Positions 52,869 to 63,952 of a stretch of DNA of 64,000 nucleotides are shown here, piece by piece. The translations under genes and the position numbers were made by a program. Each line of letters starts with the position of its first letter. Position 1 is the first letter of the stretch. Under the pieces are notes generated by a model. That model was not told the origin of the DNA, searched no databases, and worked only from the letters and a program-made list of their open reading frames with translations. Source of the DNA: Symbiodinium natans (lineage: Eukaryota; Sar; Dinophyceae; Suessiales; Symbiodiniaceae); contig CAJNDS010000835.1 in NCBI GenBank assembly GCA_905221605.1, forward strand, positions 62,001-126,000. Reading direction: 5' to 3'.

Positions 52869-53294
52869 TCAAGGTACGTGCAGGGTCGCAGGTTTGCAAA
52901 ACTCTGTTCTGTAGCCTTTCAAAACATCACCTAATGCATCCGAGGCACCCGCACGACTGAAATCCTCGTCGTCATCGTCCCAGCAGGTCCGTGATGTCCG
53001 TGCCCATTCACGCCCAGTAGGCGGGTGCTCCTTCATGGCAGGTGCTCTGCAAACCGGGAGGCCCTCACTGAGTTCGCCAGGACTGCCTTGTATCGGGTCC
53101 AGCCTCGCGCAGAGCTGCGCAAACGCCTCCGCATCCAGGCAGCTCACGCGCCCGAAGCGCGGTGTGCCGCTGCTCCCGGTAGTGCGCAAGTTCGCCGGCA
53201 TAATGTCAACCACCAAGAATGTATCGCGTTTGCTTTCTTTGAGGATGTGCCAGGAGGCAGGGGAGCGGGCATTCACCGTCGACCCCGCCGCCAT
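52869..53294 (-). CDS. Unit E: small conserved protein (family of five)
   Basis: Not recognised. Start chosen at the ATG 53292-53294 (MAAGSTVNARSPASW), which aligns with the starts of B-D, although the frame is open 53 codons further upstream. A longer N-terminal linker than B/C (HILKESKRDTFLVVDIMPAN) leads to PRFGRVSCLDAEAFAQL, SEGLPVCRAPAMKE and CWDDDDEDF-AGASDA. It ends 21 codons later inside the variable spacer, so a splice after the GASD region is likely. The leader 12-mer is 59 bp upstream. Confidence 0.6.
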   Translation of the reverse strand: MAAGSTVNARSPASWHILKESKRDTFLVVDIMPANLRTTGSSGTPRFGRVSCLDAEAFAQLCARLDPIQGSPGELSEGLPVCRAPAMKEHPPTGREWARTSRTCWDDDDEDFSRAGASDALGDVLKGYRTEFCKPATLHVP

Positions 53295-53352
53295 TCTGCC
53301 AACACTTCCCTTACGTCGTCGACACAGTCTTCCGGACTGACGCTTTAAACAA

Positions 53353-53364
53353 AGAGCCGAAACA
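53353..53364 (-). other. Unit E leader motif TGTTTCGGCTCT
   Basis: Same 12-mer; the flanks match the spliced leader poorly (about 11 of 21). Confidence 0.45.
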
Positions 53365-54109
53365 CACCCGGAGGTAAAGGAGGGAGGGGAAAGAAAGGCT
53401 GCAGTCAACCGTGCCCCAAAGCTCCCCAACCGCACCCCAACAACCCACCACAAGGGCCCCTATCACATGAGTCCCATGCTCGGGGGGCAAAAGACCCGAT
53501 TCCAGAAGTCATCAGTTTGTTTTGGGACTTCTCCCTGAACCCTTGGACCCTCGGACCCTTTCTGGCACCCAGACAGCCTCCTGCACCTCACGGCGCTGGG
53601 CGGCCAGCTCTTCGGCCTAGACGCTTCAGGCTTTAGGGGCTTCGAGCTCGGGGCTTTGGGTTTAAGGTGCTTCTGCCCAACCGCCCACATTCCGCATGCG
53701 CTACTTAGGGCTTTGTAGGGTTTAGCTGCCTCCTGGATCGGGCCTCCCGCTTGAAGGCCAGCAGACGCATGCGCCTCCTTGGGAAAGAGGTTGGGAGCTG
53801 CTTGAACATGAGGGCAATTCCGTAAATCCAAGTATGGCCCCTTTTTGGGACGGTAAAAACTCCCTTAATTGCTTTAGACCCCACAATCCCCGTAAACCCC
53901 ATAAACCCCATAACACCTAAAAAACCCTAAACCCTAAATCCCTGAAAACCCGGTGAACCCTGTGAACCCTGTGAACCCTGTGAACCCCGAGGCAGCCGGC
54001 TTCTGGTCACTCAGCTGCTCCAGCTTTGCCTTGCACCACACTCTCCCCGAGCAGCGTTGTTCGGGCCCTTCTGGGTACCCCACGAAACTAACCCAGAGGG
54101 TCCATTTGT
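53365..54109. other. Spacer, no gene recognised
   Basis: Unique DNA with CCCTAAA and CCCTGTGAA fragments at 53920-53985. The minus frame of 122 codons (53463-53831) has no recognisable domain. Confidence 0.45.
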
Positions 54110-54183
54110 AATACTATTGTGGATTTAGGTACCCCAAAACCCTATTCGGTATGGTTTTTGGTACCTAATTCCATAATAGCAAT
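54110..54183. repeat. Foldback element, family 3
   Basis: About 30-bp arms (ATACTATTGTGGATTTAGGT... and complement ending 54183) around an 11-bp loop. Confidence 0.8.
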
Positions 54184-55219
54184 ACGGTCACGGTCATTGA
54201 AGATTCTTGAGGCCCAAAGGCTTGATTGGATCAACCCCTCCATGGGCGTTCTCATGTTCCATCTCCATGGGCTTCAAGACAGGGGTGGGTATATCTTAGC
54301 TGGGACCTCTGCTGGGATTGCTGGGATTGCTGGGGGGGGGGGGGCTCCTGCACCTCCCAAGTGCCCAGCCTCTGCGGCACAGGTCTCCACGAAGCGAGCG
54401 CGCCAGGCGGCTTCCTCTTCCTGCCCCGGGTTCCACTGCCCCAAAGAGTCACCCGGTCAAAAGGGCGTTACAAAATAGGTTCCTGCTGTGATGCTGGCCC
54501 TAGGCCCTAAACCTGAGATCCCGCAAAAAGCGCACAAAGGAGCACACTTGAGAGGACTGCCCCCCACAGAATCTTGGGACTGCGGCCTCCTCCTTCAGAC
54601 GCCTCTCACGGAGATTTCGAAGCCCTTCCTGCGAATGAAGGGGGCTTCGCAAAATCGCCGCAAGGCATGGCATCCTCAGGGCTCCAAGGGCTTGTGGGAT
54701 TTTAGAGCGTTTAGAGGGCTTTAGGTGTCCACAAGCCCCCAGAACCCTAAACCCTAAACCCTAAACCCCGGAGGCCTCCGCGGCCTGCGCAGCTTTGGCG
54801 CGGGCCTGAGGGCTGCAGCCGAACCCTAAAACCCTCAAACCCTAAAACCCTAAAACCCTAAAACCCTAAAACCACCGCACGGGCACAGCAAGGTCGTGTG
54901 CGGGGGGGGCCTGGAGGCGCCGCTCGAGCGCCTGCTCCTCCGAGCTGGGGGGTTTGGGGTCTTCGGGCTTTGGGGTTTTTTGGCTCTATCAATTGTTTCA
55001 GGGTCTTGGTTGAGCATTTTATGGTTTAGAGGTCCAGGGTTTTTAGGGTCTAGTGTGTTAGCGCAGTGGCCCTAAGCCCCAAACCAGAATCCCCGCACCC
55101 CGAACCCTACCCTAAACCCTAAACCCGAAACCTTAAACCCCAAACCCGAAAACTCCCGACGCCCTCAACACGAAAACCCCGAAACCCCAAAAACAAACCT
55201 GAGCCAAAACAAAACCTAA
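54184..55219. other. Spacer with small telomere-like tracts
   Basis: CCCTAAA at 54744-54768 and CCCTAAAA octamers at 54820-54872. Decayed C-rich DNA at 55075-55219. Plus frames at 54119-54724 show no recognisable domain. Confidence 0.5.
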
Positions 55220-55291
55220 AGCCCTAACACCCTAACCCTAAACCCTAAACCCTAAACCCTAAACCCTAGACCCTAAACCCTAAACCCTAAA
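55220..55291 (-). repeat. Interstitial telomere-like tract (CCCTAAA)
   Basis: About ten units. Confidence 0.93.
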
Positions 55292-55627
55292 CCAGAGATA
55301 AACTGCGTCCTCCTCCCGGCGCTGGGCCGCGGCTGCCTCTTCTTCCTGTAGAAGGCCATGCAGCCTCCAAGGGTCCAAGGGACGTTAGGGTTCTTAGGGT
55401 CTCAAAGAAAAAAGGACCATTAATATCCATTGATCGTGCTTCAAAAATATATTTGGTTTGTTCATCGGGTTTTTGGGAAAGATGTCAGGGTTTTGGGCTT
55501 GGGGGAGTCTCGGCTTCGAACCCTCCGCCCGAGCCCCAGGCATTTGAAGACGCTCTTCGTCCTCCTGCTGCTGGGCCAGCAAGGCCGCCACGCGCCGCAA
55601 GACCTCGCGCTTCACAAGGAGGCGATA

Positions 55628-55711
55628 CAGGGTTTAGGGTTTAGGGTTTAGGGTTTGGGGTTCAGGGTTTAGGGTTAAGGGCTTAGGGTCCAGGGTTTAG
55701 GGTTTAGGGTA
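55628..55711 (+). repeat. Interstitial telomere-like tract (TTTAGGG)
   Basis: About 11 units with several variants. Confidence 0.92.
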
Positions 55712-57754
55712 AGCATGAGAAGCTCACACCAGTGAAGAGCCACCGAAAGGCTGACAAAACGAGGAACCCAGCCCCTCACCCAGCTTCCCCCCCTCGTGCC
55801 CCGCCATTCTACCACGACCCTCGGCCTGCGCCCGCGCGTGCTCCGCCGCGCGGCGCTCCTGGCCCAGGGCACTGTACGCGAGGGGGAGGGTAAAGGCAGA
55901 GCCCAAGGCTCGGAGTGAAGGTTGGGAGTGAAGGAGGCTGGCGTGAAGGTTCGGAGTGAAGATTGGGATATGAAGGAGGCTGGAGCGAAGGCTGGAGATG
56001 GGATTTGCTGGGACTACTATGCACACTCAACGCTTTCGAGACAGGGCCTTGGCCCTCGCGGCCCAAAAGGATGCCTGCGCACCTGACTTGACGGTTTGCT
56101 TGTAAGGCTCGCAAGGCTCGCGCGCGCGCGCACGCAGTCCTTCATGTGACGTGACTTGTCTCGGCAAACGCAGCTGACTCATGGGAAGCACCGCGGATGA
56201 GCCCCACATCTGCATCAAAGTGGCTCCGCTGCTTCTGCGCACGCAGGGCAGCAGCCTGCAAGCCACCACATGCAGCATCAGCTCCAACTCCGCGACAAGC
56301 ACTGCAGATATCAATGTTGGCGGTATTCAGTGCAGGGGCGGCCAACCTCTTCCTCGCGCACCTGTGCAGCAGGACATGTTCTTCCAAAAGGCTGCAGAGC
56401 ACCCCGGGTTTTTGGGCCTCAGGGTGGCGATCGGAGGATGAGGTCTTCGGAGCATCACCATCATGCAGAGTTGCAGGTTGCAGTATCTTACGGTACGTCA
56501 TAGTATGCTGTGGTATGTTCCAGTAGATCTTACGGCAGATTTTCCAGCATGTCATGGCACATGGGGCATGGAAGGGGCCTCCTGCTCGCGTAGCTGGCGC
56601 TGCTCCACCATGAGCCTGCCGCGTACACATGCTGAAAGAGCCAGCACGTCCCCCCCCTTAGGTTTAGGCTCCCTGGAGTTCAGGGCTTAGAGAAACCTCA
56701 TACCAGTACCCATGAACCCCCTAGGTTTGGGCTGTTTTGGGTTCAGGGTTTCGGGAAACCTCATACCCACCAGCCTGTCCAAGGCCGCGTGCGCCGCAGC
56801 CTGCAGCCTGCGCCTGCACCATTGTCAGATTCGCCAAAGATGTTGCGGGGGGAGAAAGAGAGCTTCTCGCACACCTAAGGTTTTAACTACAATGGACACT
56901 CCTTGTCAGGGCGCCATGTTTTAGGGTTTATAGGGTTTAGGGTTTGGGGTTTAGGATTTAGGGTTTAGGGGCTAGCTGCACGAGACCGGCTGCCTTCGCG
57001 TCTCCGCCTGGGCGTCCTTCACACAACCGAGGCATACCGAGGCCCAGATTAAACGACGGATCAAATTCAGGGTTTTTTGGGCTTCGGGCTTGATAGGGTT
57101 TAGGGGTTTATGGTTGTCTAGGGTTTAGGATTTAGGGGGGTTTAAGGTTTAGGGTTTAGGGAGGCTTTGCAGGAATCGCCACCAGTGTCCTCCTGCTGTA
57201 CCTTGAAGACGGCCGCTTGCACCATCCTCTTGTCCTGCTGCTTCTCCTGGCCATGTGGACTGAAGATGAACTTTGCTCCTTGGGGTGGGGTCTGTTTTAG
57301 ACTACATACCCAAATAAGCCCCAAAACCCTAAATCCCTCTTGTGGGGTCCCCCATAGACTATGGCTCCCCGAGAGCAAGCAGGACACAGCGCCTTGGCAC
57401 TTCGCTGGGCTTGGTCTCGGGCCTTCTGCCGATTTACAGCCTGGTCAGGGCTTCGAGGGCTTAGGGAGTCTAGGGCGTGTTGAGAGGTTAGAGTTTATAG
57501 AGTTTAGGGTGTGAAGGGTTTTGGGGTTTTAAGGTGTCTTCGAGTTTGGGGTGCAGGGTTTCGGGATCGCAGGCTCCAAGGCCTAAGGGCTGTCATGGCC
57601 GGCTCTGGGGCCAAGCCTCGCCCTCCTCCTGCAGCTGCACGGCACCTGAGCCACTCTGAAAGCCGGCCTTGAGCGTCCTAAAGCCTCAATCCGAAACACC
57701 CGAAGCCCTAAACCCCGAAACCTTAAGCCCTAAATCCGAAACAACCGAATCACC
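55712..57754. other. Unique DNA, no gene recognised
   Basis: Contains an array of GGAGTGAAGG/TGGGA-type ~20-bp repeats at 55905-56000 and a CG-rich GCGC run near 56120. Decayed TTTAGGG fragments lie at 56920-56970 and 57095-57165. A minus frame of 162 codons at 56142-56630 overlaps plus-strand frames of similar length; none has a recognisable domain. Confidence 0.4.
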
Positions 57755-57790
57755 CGCCCTAAACCCTAAACCCTAAACCCTAAACCCTAG
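57755..57790 (-). repeat. Short interstitial telomere-like tract (CCCTAAA)
   Basis: Five units. Confidence 0.9.
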
Positions 57791-57926
57791 ACCCGCCTAG
57801 GTTCCGAAATCCGATGCCCTGTCGCCTGAGACCCAGACGGGCCCGGCTCTCGGCAGCCAAGTGGGCGCTGGCCTGGTCTTGTGCCAGGACCTCGGCCTCC
57901 AGGAGCTGCGCGAAAGCTGCGGAGGT

Positions 57927-58022
57927 TTAGGGTTTAGGGTTTAGGGTTTAGGGTTTAGGGTTTAGGGTTTAGGGTTTAGGGCTTAGGGCTTAGGGCTTAG
58001 GGCTTAGGGCTTGGGGGTTAGG
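57927..58022 (+). repeat. Telomere-like tract: TTTAGGG then CTTAGGG block
   Basis: About eight TTTAGGG and five CTTAGGG units with a sharp switch. Confidence 0.95.
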
Positions 58023-58152
58023 GTTCCGGGTTTAGGGAGCTTGGGGTTAGGGCTTGAGGCTTTGCGTTAAGGGTTTACACAATCTTGAATAGCGCAGAAC
58101 GCAAATCTGTGAACGGCTTCAAGTCCAGAGCAAGGAGCTTGCTACCCTCATA

Positions 58153-58213
58153 CTAGCAGTCCTTAATAGGGAGTATAGTAGGGGTACTATCATCCCTGTT
58201 AAGGACTGTTAGT
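58153..58213. repeat. Hairpin element, intact copy of the one split at 29.8 kb
   Basis: Arms CTAGCAGTCCTTAATAGGGA... and complement ending at 58213 with a short loop. The right flank (TTGGGGGAACATCCCAACC) also matches the 29.8-kb copy, so the repeat is longer than the hairpin. Confidence 0.85.
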
Positions 58214-59005
58214 ATTGGGGGAACATCCCAACCCGAAGCCACGAACCCCAAAGGCTGAGCCAGCGCCCTCGCCTCCTGCGCCGCTCTACAAGCGCACTCC
58301 TCCTGCTGGCGGCTTTCGGCCTCCACAAGCAAGGATCTCCGGCTGTGTTCTGGGATTTGGGTTTTAAGGCTTAAGACTTCAGACCCTGAGCCCAGAAACC
58401 CGTTTGGGGTTCAGGCTAGCATTTAGGTTTTTCGGGTTTGCCCCAAACCCAGAAGTTGCCCTAAGACCCCCCACATGCGGTGGGGCGCTGCATCAACATG
58501 GGGTTCCGGCCTCCACCTCTTTGCGCAGAACCTTCCGGCATCGGGTTAGGGTTAACAAGCTCGCTTTGCGACACAAAAAACGTGTTCACTTGGGTCGGTT
58601 GGGAACACTTGCGGAGCACCTTGGGCCACTTGAAACTATTGTTACCAGCGGAAACCCTAAACTCAACAAGTACAGTGCAACGCACTTTTTGTCTTGAGCC
58701 AATGAAGTAGCGTAAGTACGGTAACACAGCTGATATCTTGAAGTATCGACACCCCCCGCGCATCTTAGAGCAACGGAGAGGCGACACATCAGCTGTTTGC
58801 GACGCTACTTTGATTCAAACAAATGATCTTGACACCCTTGACCAACAACTCGCTGCCAAACGACCCGGCAGGGTGTTGGTGCTTGCCCCACAGAGCTTAG
58901 CTCCGCGGCCCTGAAAGAAATGCTGACTAAAGTGGAAAAGGTAGCCAGCCCGTCAGAGCGGCGAAAACCAAGCCGTCAGGCCGGTGTGATGCAAAAGGAA
59001 GGAAA
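58214..59005. other. 3' flank of the SGNH-Tpt1 gene; no gene recognised
   Basis: About 800 bp of unique DNA; the last unit of telomere-like DNA is left of 58.03 kb. Antisense-overlapping frames at 58404-58787 have no recognisable domain. No polyadenylation signal can be judged, because dinoflagellates seldom use AATAAA. Confidence 0.45.
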
Positions 59006-62000
59006 CTAGTAATCGCGCTTCCAAGCATCGGTGGCATAGTCCCATCGCCAGTTGTGCCAGCCACGAAGGTAGGACTTCACGTGGTCGGGGCCCATGATCT
59101 GGAATGTGTCCACGGTGCCATGAACGGGGATCGCGTAGAGAGCATTATCCACCGACATGCCCGGGATGTCCAGGGCTCTCATGACCGCCCACATATATCC
59201 AACCCATGTGGGCCAATTGACGTCCCGGTCTCGGGCGTGATCAATGTCGGTTCCACCGATCACTTGGCCCCACGAGACGACTCGGCCAAGAGTCTCGTAA
59301 ATGATCTGCATGCCACGATTCATGGCGACCTGCTCTCTCGTCGGAGGAGTGGCAGGCTCGACCACCATCGGTCGTGGAGCAGCCTCAGTGTCGATCGGCG
59401 CAGGGGCCGCCGCTTCCGCGGGGCGGGACAAGCCCGGTGGGGCCGCCGCTTCCGCGTGGCGAGACTGTCCAGGGGACACGACCCTTTGCCTTGCGGCAGG
59501 GCGTTCCTCGGCGAATGGCCGGTTGTTTGCCATCGCGTCCCAGTCCGCGTCCGAGATGTAGGAACTCGGGAGCTGAGGAGGTCGCGGCTTGGACTTGACA
59601 GCAGTGCTTGGCGGTCTGGCAGCAGGTGACGATGACCTTGTCAATGGTGCCGGCGGAGGTGGCCTCTTCGATGTCAACTGCATCACGGGGGGCGCCTTGA
59701 CCTGCAGTGGTGCCTTCGGAGGAGGAGGCGTTGCGTCAGCCGGGGGTAACTTCCACGGTGACTGCCTGTCCCTCGACCTGCTCTCTGCGGGGCGACCCTC
59801 CCGGGTGCCGGGAGTGTTGGACCTTCCTCTGGAGGATTGCGGCTGTTGCACCCATGGTGGCGTGCGATCACTGGGCGCCGACGATGCCCTGTCCCTCCTC
59901 AATCGATCAACCCGATCTTGGATCGTGGACCTGATGTTGCGCGTCCTGAAACGGGTGAATTGGAGGAGCTGTGCCAGCTGACGGTCTCCCAGAGAACTGA
60001 ACCCTTCCGGGACGTGGATATCCTGCGTCATCTGCAGCGGTGGGGCCACTTCGCCCCTCTTGGCTGAGTGAGGAAGGTCACGTCGGATGAGGTTGATGAG
60101 CTCTCCGAGAATTCCGGCCATAGTTCTTCCGTTTGGACACCAACGTTCACCTGGGGTGTTGGTCATCAGGTAGAAGCGGTCGGTTGTCGTCCTGCGCACG
60201 GCGAACATGATGACGGCCATCTCGAGCACGGTGTAAAACCGGTCCTGGAAAGAGATGAAACAATCCGTCAGGATGTTGACGTAATCATCGTCGCTGCACC
60301 AAATGTAGGCGAGCCGCCCGTCGACGTTGTGGTAGGCGTCGGTGCCTTCGGCAAACTTGCCTCCTGCCATCCCAGGGTTCGGGAGCCGAATGTCGGCGAA
60401 CCTCGTGATCTGGTTGAGGCTCGTGAAGCTGAACCCCTGAGAGATCCAGTTGAAGGCATCCATGGGCGACTCCGCCAGGATCGCGCCGAGGGTGATATCA
60501 CCTCCTGCGCGCTCCTTGGCACGGCTGAGCGACTTGTTGATCTTCGCCTTTAAGGTCGCTCCTGAGCTGGACTTGCGACGGTCCACTGTCGTGTCATCGA
60601 CGCGGCGGGGATTCCGATGATCTCGGTTGGAGTTCAGGCCAATGGAAGGCTGAATCTCAAAGATGTTCATCGGCCTACCCCTCCGGGTGGCGTCATCGCG
60701 GGCCTCAAAGGGCTGCGCCATTTTCGCCAGGTCCGTGGGCAAGGTCAACCGCTCTTCACATTTGAGACACTTTGTGAGCCCGTCGATCAAGTCGTTGCAA
60801 TCGCAGAAAGGACAGTTGAAGTTGGGGAACGCAACGCACTGTTGGTGCCTGAAGAACCTTGGGTCTCCTCGAAGCTTTCGATCCACCGTAAGTGCAGTCT
60901 GCGTGGGCAGCACAAGTGCCCGCATGCCCCAACAGGCGTTGTGAAGCGCAGGGTGAAGAGGATGCCCTTCCGGGATCCGAACCGGCTGACCACCATAATC
61001 CCACTGTGGTTCGTAGTGGAGCTGGAACGGGGTGTAGGCATCGGCTGCGAGAGGGGCCCACTCAGTGAAGTTTTCCTCTGGGGGAATCTTCAGGTAGTCC
61101 AGGAAGCAGGTGGCCGCGCCGTCCGTAAGGCAACGATAGGGATCATTGTCAAAGACGGGCAACACATTCCTGTGTGCGGTGAACTCCTTCACAGCCTTGT
61201 TGATGCGAAGACGAGCATGCTCGTACGCCCTGTTGATCCAGATCGGCTCATTCGAGGATCTCCGATAGGCGTAGACAAGGTAGCGGTTGGACAGCCAATC
61301 TGGGGTTTGCACCGCGCCAGCAGCTGTCTCAAAGATCCGAACCCCGTCCAACGCAGCCATTTGGAGGTCGATCACGAACTCGATCTCGGCATCAGGCCTC
61401 ACGCCCTCCATGCAGTCACGTTCCCATGCTGGCTTCGGTGACATCATGGCGTAAAATCTGCGACGACTCCCGTCTCGCGACATTCCTCCTGGGATGATAC
61501 CGCTCTCGACGATGCTCCTGAAGTGGCGGAAGTAGGTGGAGTGGTATCCCATCTTTGGCATCGTATGGAAAGTGCTGCGCGTGAAGCCAGCCTCTCCAAC
61601 AGGAGGGTATTCGCGAAGACTGGGTCTCCACCCGTCGACCAGATGGAAGGATCTGCGATTCACAAGCATGGGGTCAGAGTTCTCGGTCATGAGCGCCCCG
61701 CTGTGGCCTTGAATTGCACGGCATCGCAAAATCCTCCCTCCCGGGTGGATGAGAAACTCGAAGCGTTCCTTCTCAGACGACTCGCACACCTGGAAGATCT
61801 GCTCCATACGGAGCCCATTCCAAATCTGCCCCAACGCCTCGAAGAATGCCGGGAAAGATGTTGTTCCATTCCCATCGAACTCAAGATGGGGTGCGTGGGC
61901 GCACTTTTTGGAGAAGCCGCGGAGCAGCCATGTCATCTTTCGGCTCAACGTCTCAAGGGCATTGGGAGAGAGGTAGCGCCTGATCTGAATGACCGGCATC

Positions 62001-63952
62001 TCGCTACCGACGCACCAGTATGCTGCTGACTCGTCGATGGTAGGACCATCCCTTCCGGGAGGTGCACGCGCAGGCATTGCCTTGGGCGGCGCAGCTCGGG
62101 AAGGAGCAGGCAAGACCTTGTTCCCCAGGTCGGTGACGTCTTCGCTGAGATCGATGAGGGTCTTATCCTGGCGAACCCTCTCTCTGGTCTGATGCAAGAT
62201 CTCTTCCACGGAGGAATCCGGCTCGTTGATGGGGAGGAGCGGTTCACACGCGATGTCCGGATCGTCAGGATCATTGATGACAATGGTGTCGATGCCGCGC
62301 TCCTTCTCAATCTCGACGGCTTGCTCATCATCGAGCTGGCCTTCGACCGAGTCGAGTGCCTCCAACAACCTCCTCACACGAGGGTTGTTCGCGTCAAAGA
62401 GGATCACCTCGTCGTCATCGCCGCCAGACCCGTCAGGGTTGAGGTAAGCCCGGTCGTCCTCGGTGATAGGGACGGCACCCATGTCCGGGCGGTCTTCGTC
62501 CGAGGGGTTTGTAGCCTTCCGGACAACATTCTGGGCGACAATGATCTCCTCGCTTTGATCTCTCGACGTAGGCGCCCGCTCAATCCTTGGCCTCACCATG
62601 TCGGTGCACGGTGGGACCGTAAGGGACATCTCCGGCTGCGCCAAGTGGAAGTGATTGTTGAAGATCTGGCTTCGCTGATTTGCAAGGAAGTCCTCCCGCA
62701 TCATGAAGATCTGCCGACCCGTCAGGGTGGTGGAGACAAGCGCTCGCCACCAATCCGTGGCAGCTTGGAAGTTGTCTTGCGAGGCAACCATGTGGTACTT
62801 GTCGTAACGAACCGTGCCATAAAGAAGCGCGTAAGGGTCGACGACCCTAACGCCGTTTGCTACCAGGTAGTCGGTGTGCTTCTTCATCTCCCTGTCATAC
62901 TCCCAATCCAGCCCGTAGGCCTGGGCGACAGTGCCAGCGACAACGGTCAACGACCTGACACACTCATGTCCAGCCAACGCAACAACCTTCCGGAGTGCGG
63001 TTTCCACCTTGGCCAACTGTTTGACGGGCCAGTGCTCCGCTCTGCGGATTTGCTCTTCGGTCTGTTTAATCCAGGGCGACACAAGGTGCCCCGTGTAGCC
63101 CTGATACCCATACGGGCCATGGACGTCGTTCCCCGCCCAACTGATGAAAATATCCAACCCGTCAGGGTGGTGGATCCTCAAGAAATCCTCCACGATCTGG
63201 GTGAGGAGAGTGAGGTCCTTGCCCCATTCCATCATGACGTTGACTTCCGTCACGCGAGGGTCATGCGACAGAACATCCCGAAGTGGACCCTGGAATGTCA
63301 TCTTGTTGATAGCACGACCGCCCTTGTGCGTGCACAAGGCGAGAGAGGAGTCGCCGATGATGAGAACTTGGGATTTCATCGTTGGCGGTGGCGGAATGCG
63401 TTCAAAAGCCGGGGTGTAGAAACCCCCCAGGAGCTGTACCACGTCCGTGTGGAGGGGTCGGTCAGAAAGGCCGTGCTCCATCTCGGTGACGCGGTAGCAC
63501 AAATCATATGGCTTTGAGACGTCAAACGCACTTTGAGCCCTTGGCCCCCATCCCACGACAGCCATGTCGAAGATGAGGTCGAGCATAGTTTGCGTCCATC
63601 CCGCCAGGGAGGAGTCATGTACCGTTTTGGACGGCACGTCGTCAGTGCTGTAGGCCCTGACGCCGTAGATCCGGTACCACATCTCATAGATTGTGGTCCA
63701 CGGCACACTTGGATACCCCTTCCGGAGATCGAGCCACTGTTGCACAGGGATGACACGAAGAAACAAGTCATCGGGACTGTCAGCCTCCGTGGGCTCCCGG
63801 AAATTGCGCACTGCATCATTCCGCCACGCTGGTGATGAAAGTCCTCCCAAGGCGTCAGCCAGGCGATCCGCATCAGTAGCGGCGGCCGACATTTCTTGGA
63901 GGCGAGCAGCACGCTCCTCTGCGCTGAGAATCTCAACTGCACGAGATGCCAT
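59006..63952 (-). CDS. SGNH-hydrolase / Tpt1-like RNA 2'-phosphotransferase / zinc-ribbon fusion protein
   Basis: A single 1648-codon frame from ATG 63952 to stop, without introns. Residues ~196-400 have the SGNH/GDSL layout: VLIIGDSS (Ser ~202), SWAGNDVHG (Asn ~275) and DKYH (Asp ~384, His ~387). An acidic linker spans ~480-640. Residues ~660-860 match Tpt1/KptA: a winged-helix-like LSRKMTWLLRG, then RFEFLIHPGGRILRCRAIQGHS (broken here at RF|EF only by family comparison; His ~750), then YHSTYFRHFRSIVESGIIPG (His ~804) and an Arg-rich segment. A zinc ribbon CPFC...CLKC is at ~1047-1065, and a Pro/Ser/Arg-rich disordered region at ~1390-1560. Known: Tpt1 transfers a 2'-phosphate from RNA splice junctions to NAD+; SGNH enzymes are esterases. 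Why they are joined is unknown. A captured mobile-element ORF is an alternative. Confidence 0.75.
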   Translation of the reverse strand: MASRAVEILSAEERAARLQEMSAAATDADRLADALGGLSSPAWRNDAVRNFREPTEADSPDDLFLRVIPVQQWLDLRKGYPSVPWTTIYEMWYRIYGVRAYSTDDVPSKTVHDSSLAGWTQTMLDLIFDMAVVGWGPRAQSAFDVSKPYDLCYRVTEMEHGLSDRPLHTDVVQLLGGFYTPAFERIPPPPTMKSQVLIIGDSSLALCTHKGGRAINKMTFQGPLRDVLSHDPRVTEVNVMMEWGKDLTLLTQIVEDFLRIHHPDGLDIFISWAGNDVHGPYGYQGYTGHLVSPWIKQTEEQIRRAEHWPVKQLAKVETALRKVVALAGHECVRSLTVVAGTVAQAYGLDWEYDREMKKHTDYLVANGVRVVDPYALLYGTVRYDKYHMVASQDNFQAATDWWRALVSTTLTGRQIFMMREDFLANQRSQIFNNHFHLAQPEMSLTVPPCTDMVRPRIERAPTSRDQSEEIIVAQNVVRKATNPSDEDRPDMGAVPITEDDRAYLNPDGSGGDDDEVILFDANNPRVRRLLEALDSVEGQLDDEQAVEIEKERGIDTIVINDPDDPDIACEPLLPINEPDSSVEEILHQTRERVRQDKTLIDLSEDVTDLGNKVLPAPSRAAPPKAMPARAPPGRDGPTIDESAAYWCVGSEMPVIQIRRYLSPNALETLSRKMTWLLRGFSKKCAHAPHLEFDGNGTTSFPAFFEALGQIWNGLRMEQIFQVCESSEKERFEFLIHPGGRILRCRAIQGHSGALMTENSDPMLVNRRSFHLVDGWRPSLREYPPVGEAGFTRSTFHTMPKMGYHSTYFRHFRSIVESGIIPGGMSRDGSRRRFYAMMSPKPAWERDCMEGVRPDAEIEFVIDLQMAALDGVRIFETAAGAVQTPDWLSNRYLVYAYRRSSNEPIWINRAYEHARLRINKAVKEFTAHRNVLPVFDNDPYRCLTDGAATCFLDYLKIPPEENFTEWAPLAADAYTPFQLHYEPQWDYGGQPVRIPEGHPLHPALHNACWGMRALVLPTQTALTVDRKLRGDPRFFRHQQCVAFPNFNCPFCDCNDLIDGLTKCLKCEERLTLPTDLAKMAQPFEARDDATRRGRPMNIFEIQPSIGLNSNRDHRNPRRVDDTTVDRRKSSSGATLKAKINKSLSRAKERAGGDITLGAILAESPMDAFNWISQGFSFTSLNQITRFADIRLPNPGMAGGKFAEGTDAYHNVDGRLAYIWCSDDDYVNILTDCFISFQDRFYTVLEMAVIMFAVRRTTTDRFYLMTNTPGERWCPNGRTMAGILGELINLIRRDLPHSAKRGEVAPPLQMTQDIHVPEGFSSLGDRQLAQLLQFTRFRTRNIRSTIQDRVDRLRRDRASSAPSDRTPPWVQQPQSSRGRSNTPGTREGRPAESRSRDRQSPWKLPPADATPPPPKAPLQVKAPPVMQLTSKRPPPPAPLTRSSSPAARPPSTAVKSKPRPPQLPSSYISDADWDAMANNRPFAEERPAARQRVVSPGQSRHAEAAAPPGLSRPAEAAAPAPIDTEAAPRPMVVEPATPPTREQVAMNRGMQIIYETLGRVVSWGQVIGGTDIDHARDRDVNWPTWVGYMWAVMRALDIPGMSVDNALYAIPVHGTVDTFQIMGPDHVKSYLRGWHNWRWDYATDAWKRDY

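Noticed and set aside
62192-63517. 441-codon plus-strand open frame antisense to the large gene, and a dozen similar plus-strand frames at 59-63.5 kb
   Set aside because: They lie wholly inside the 1648-codon minus-strand gene, which has recognisable domains. High GC content and low AT at third positions keep the antisense frame open.
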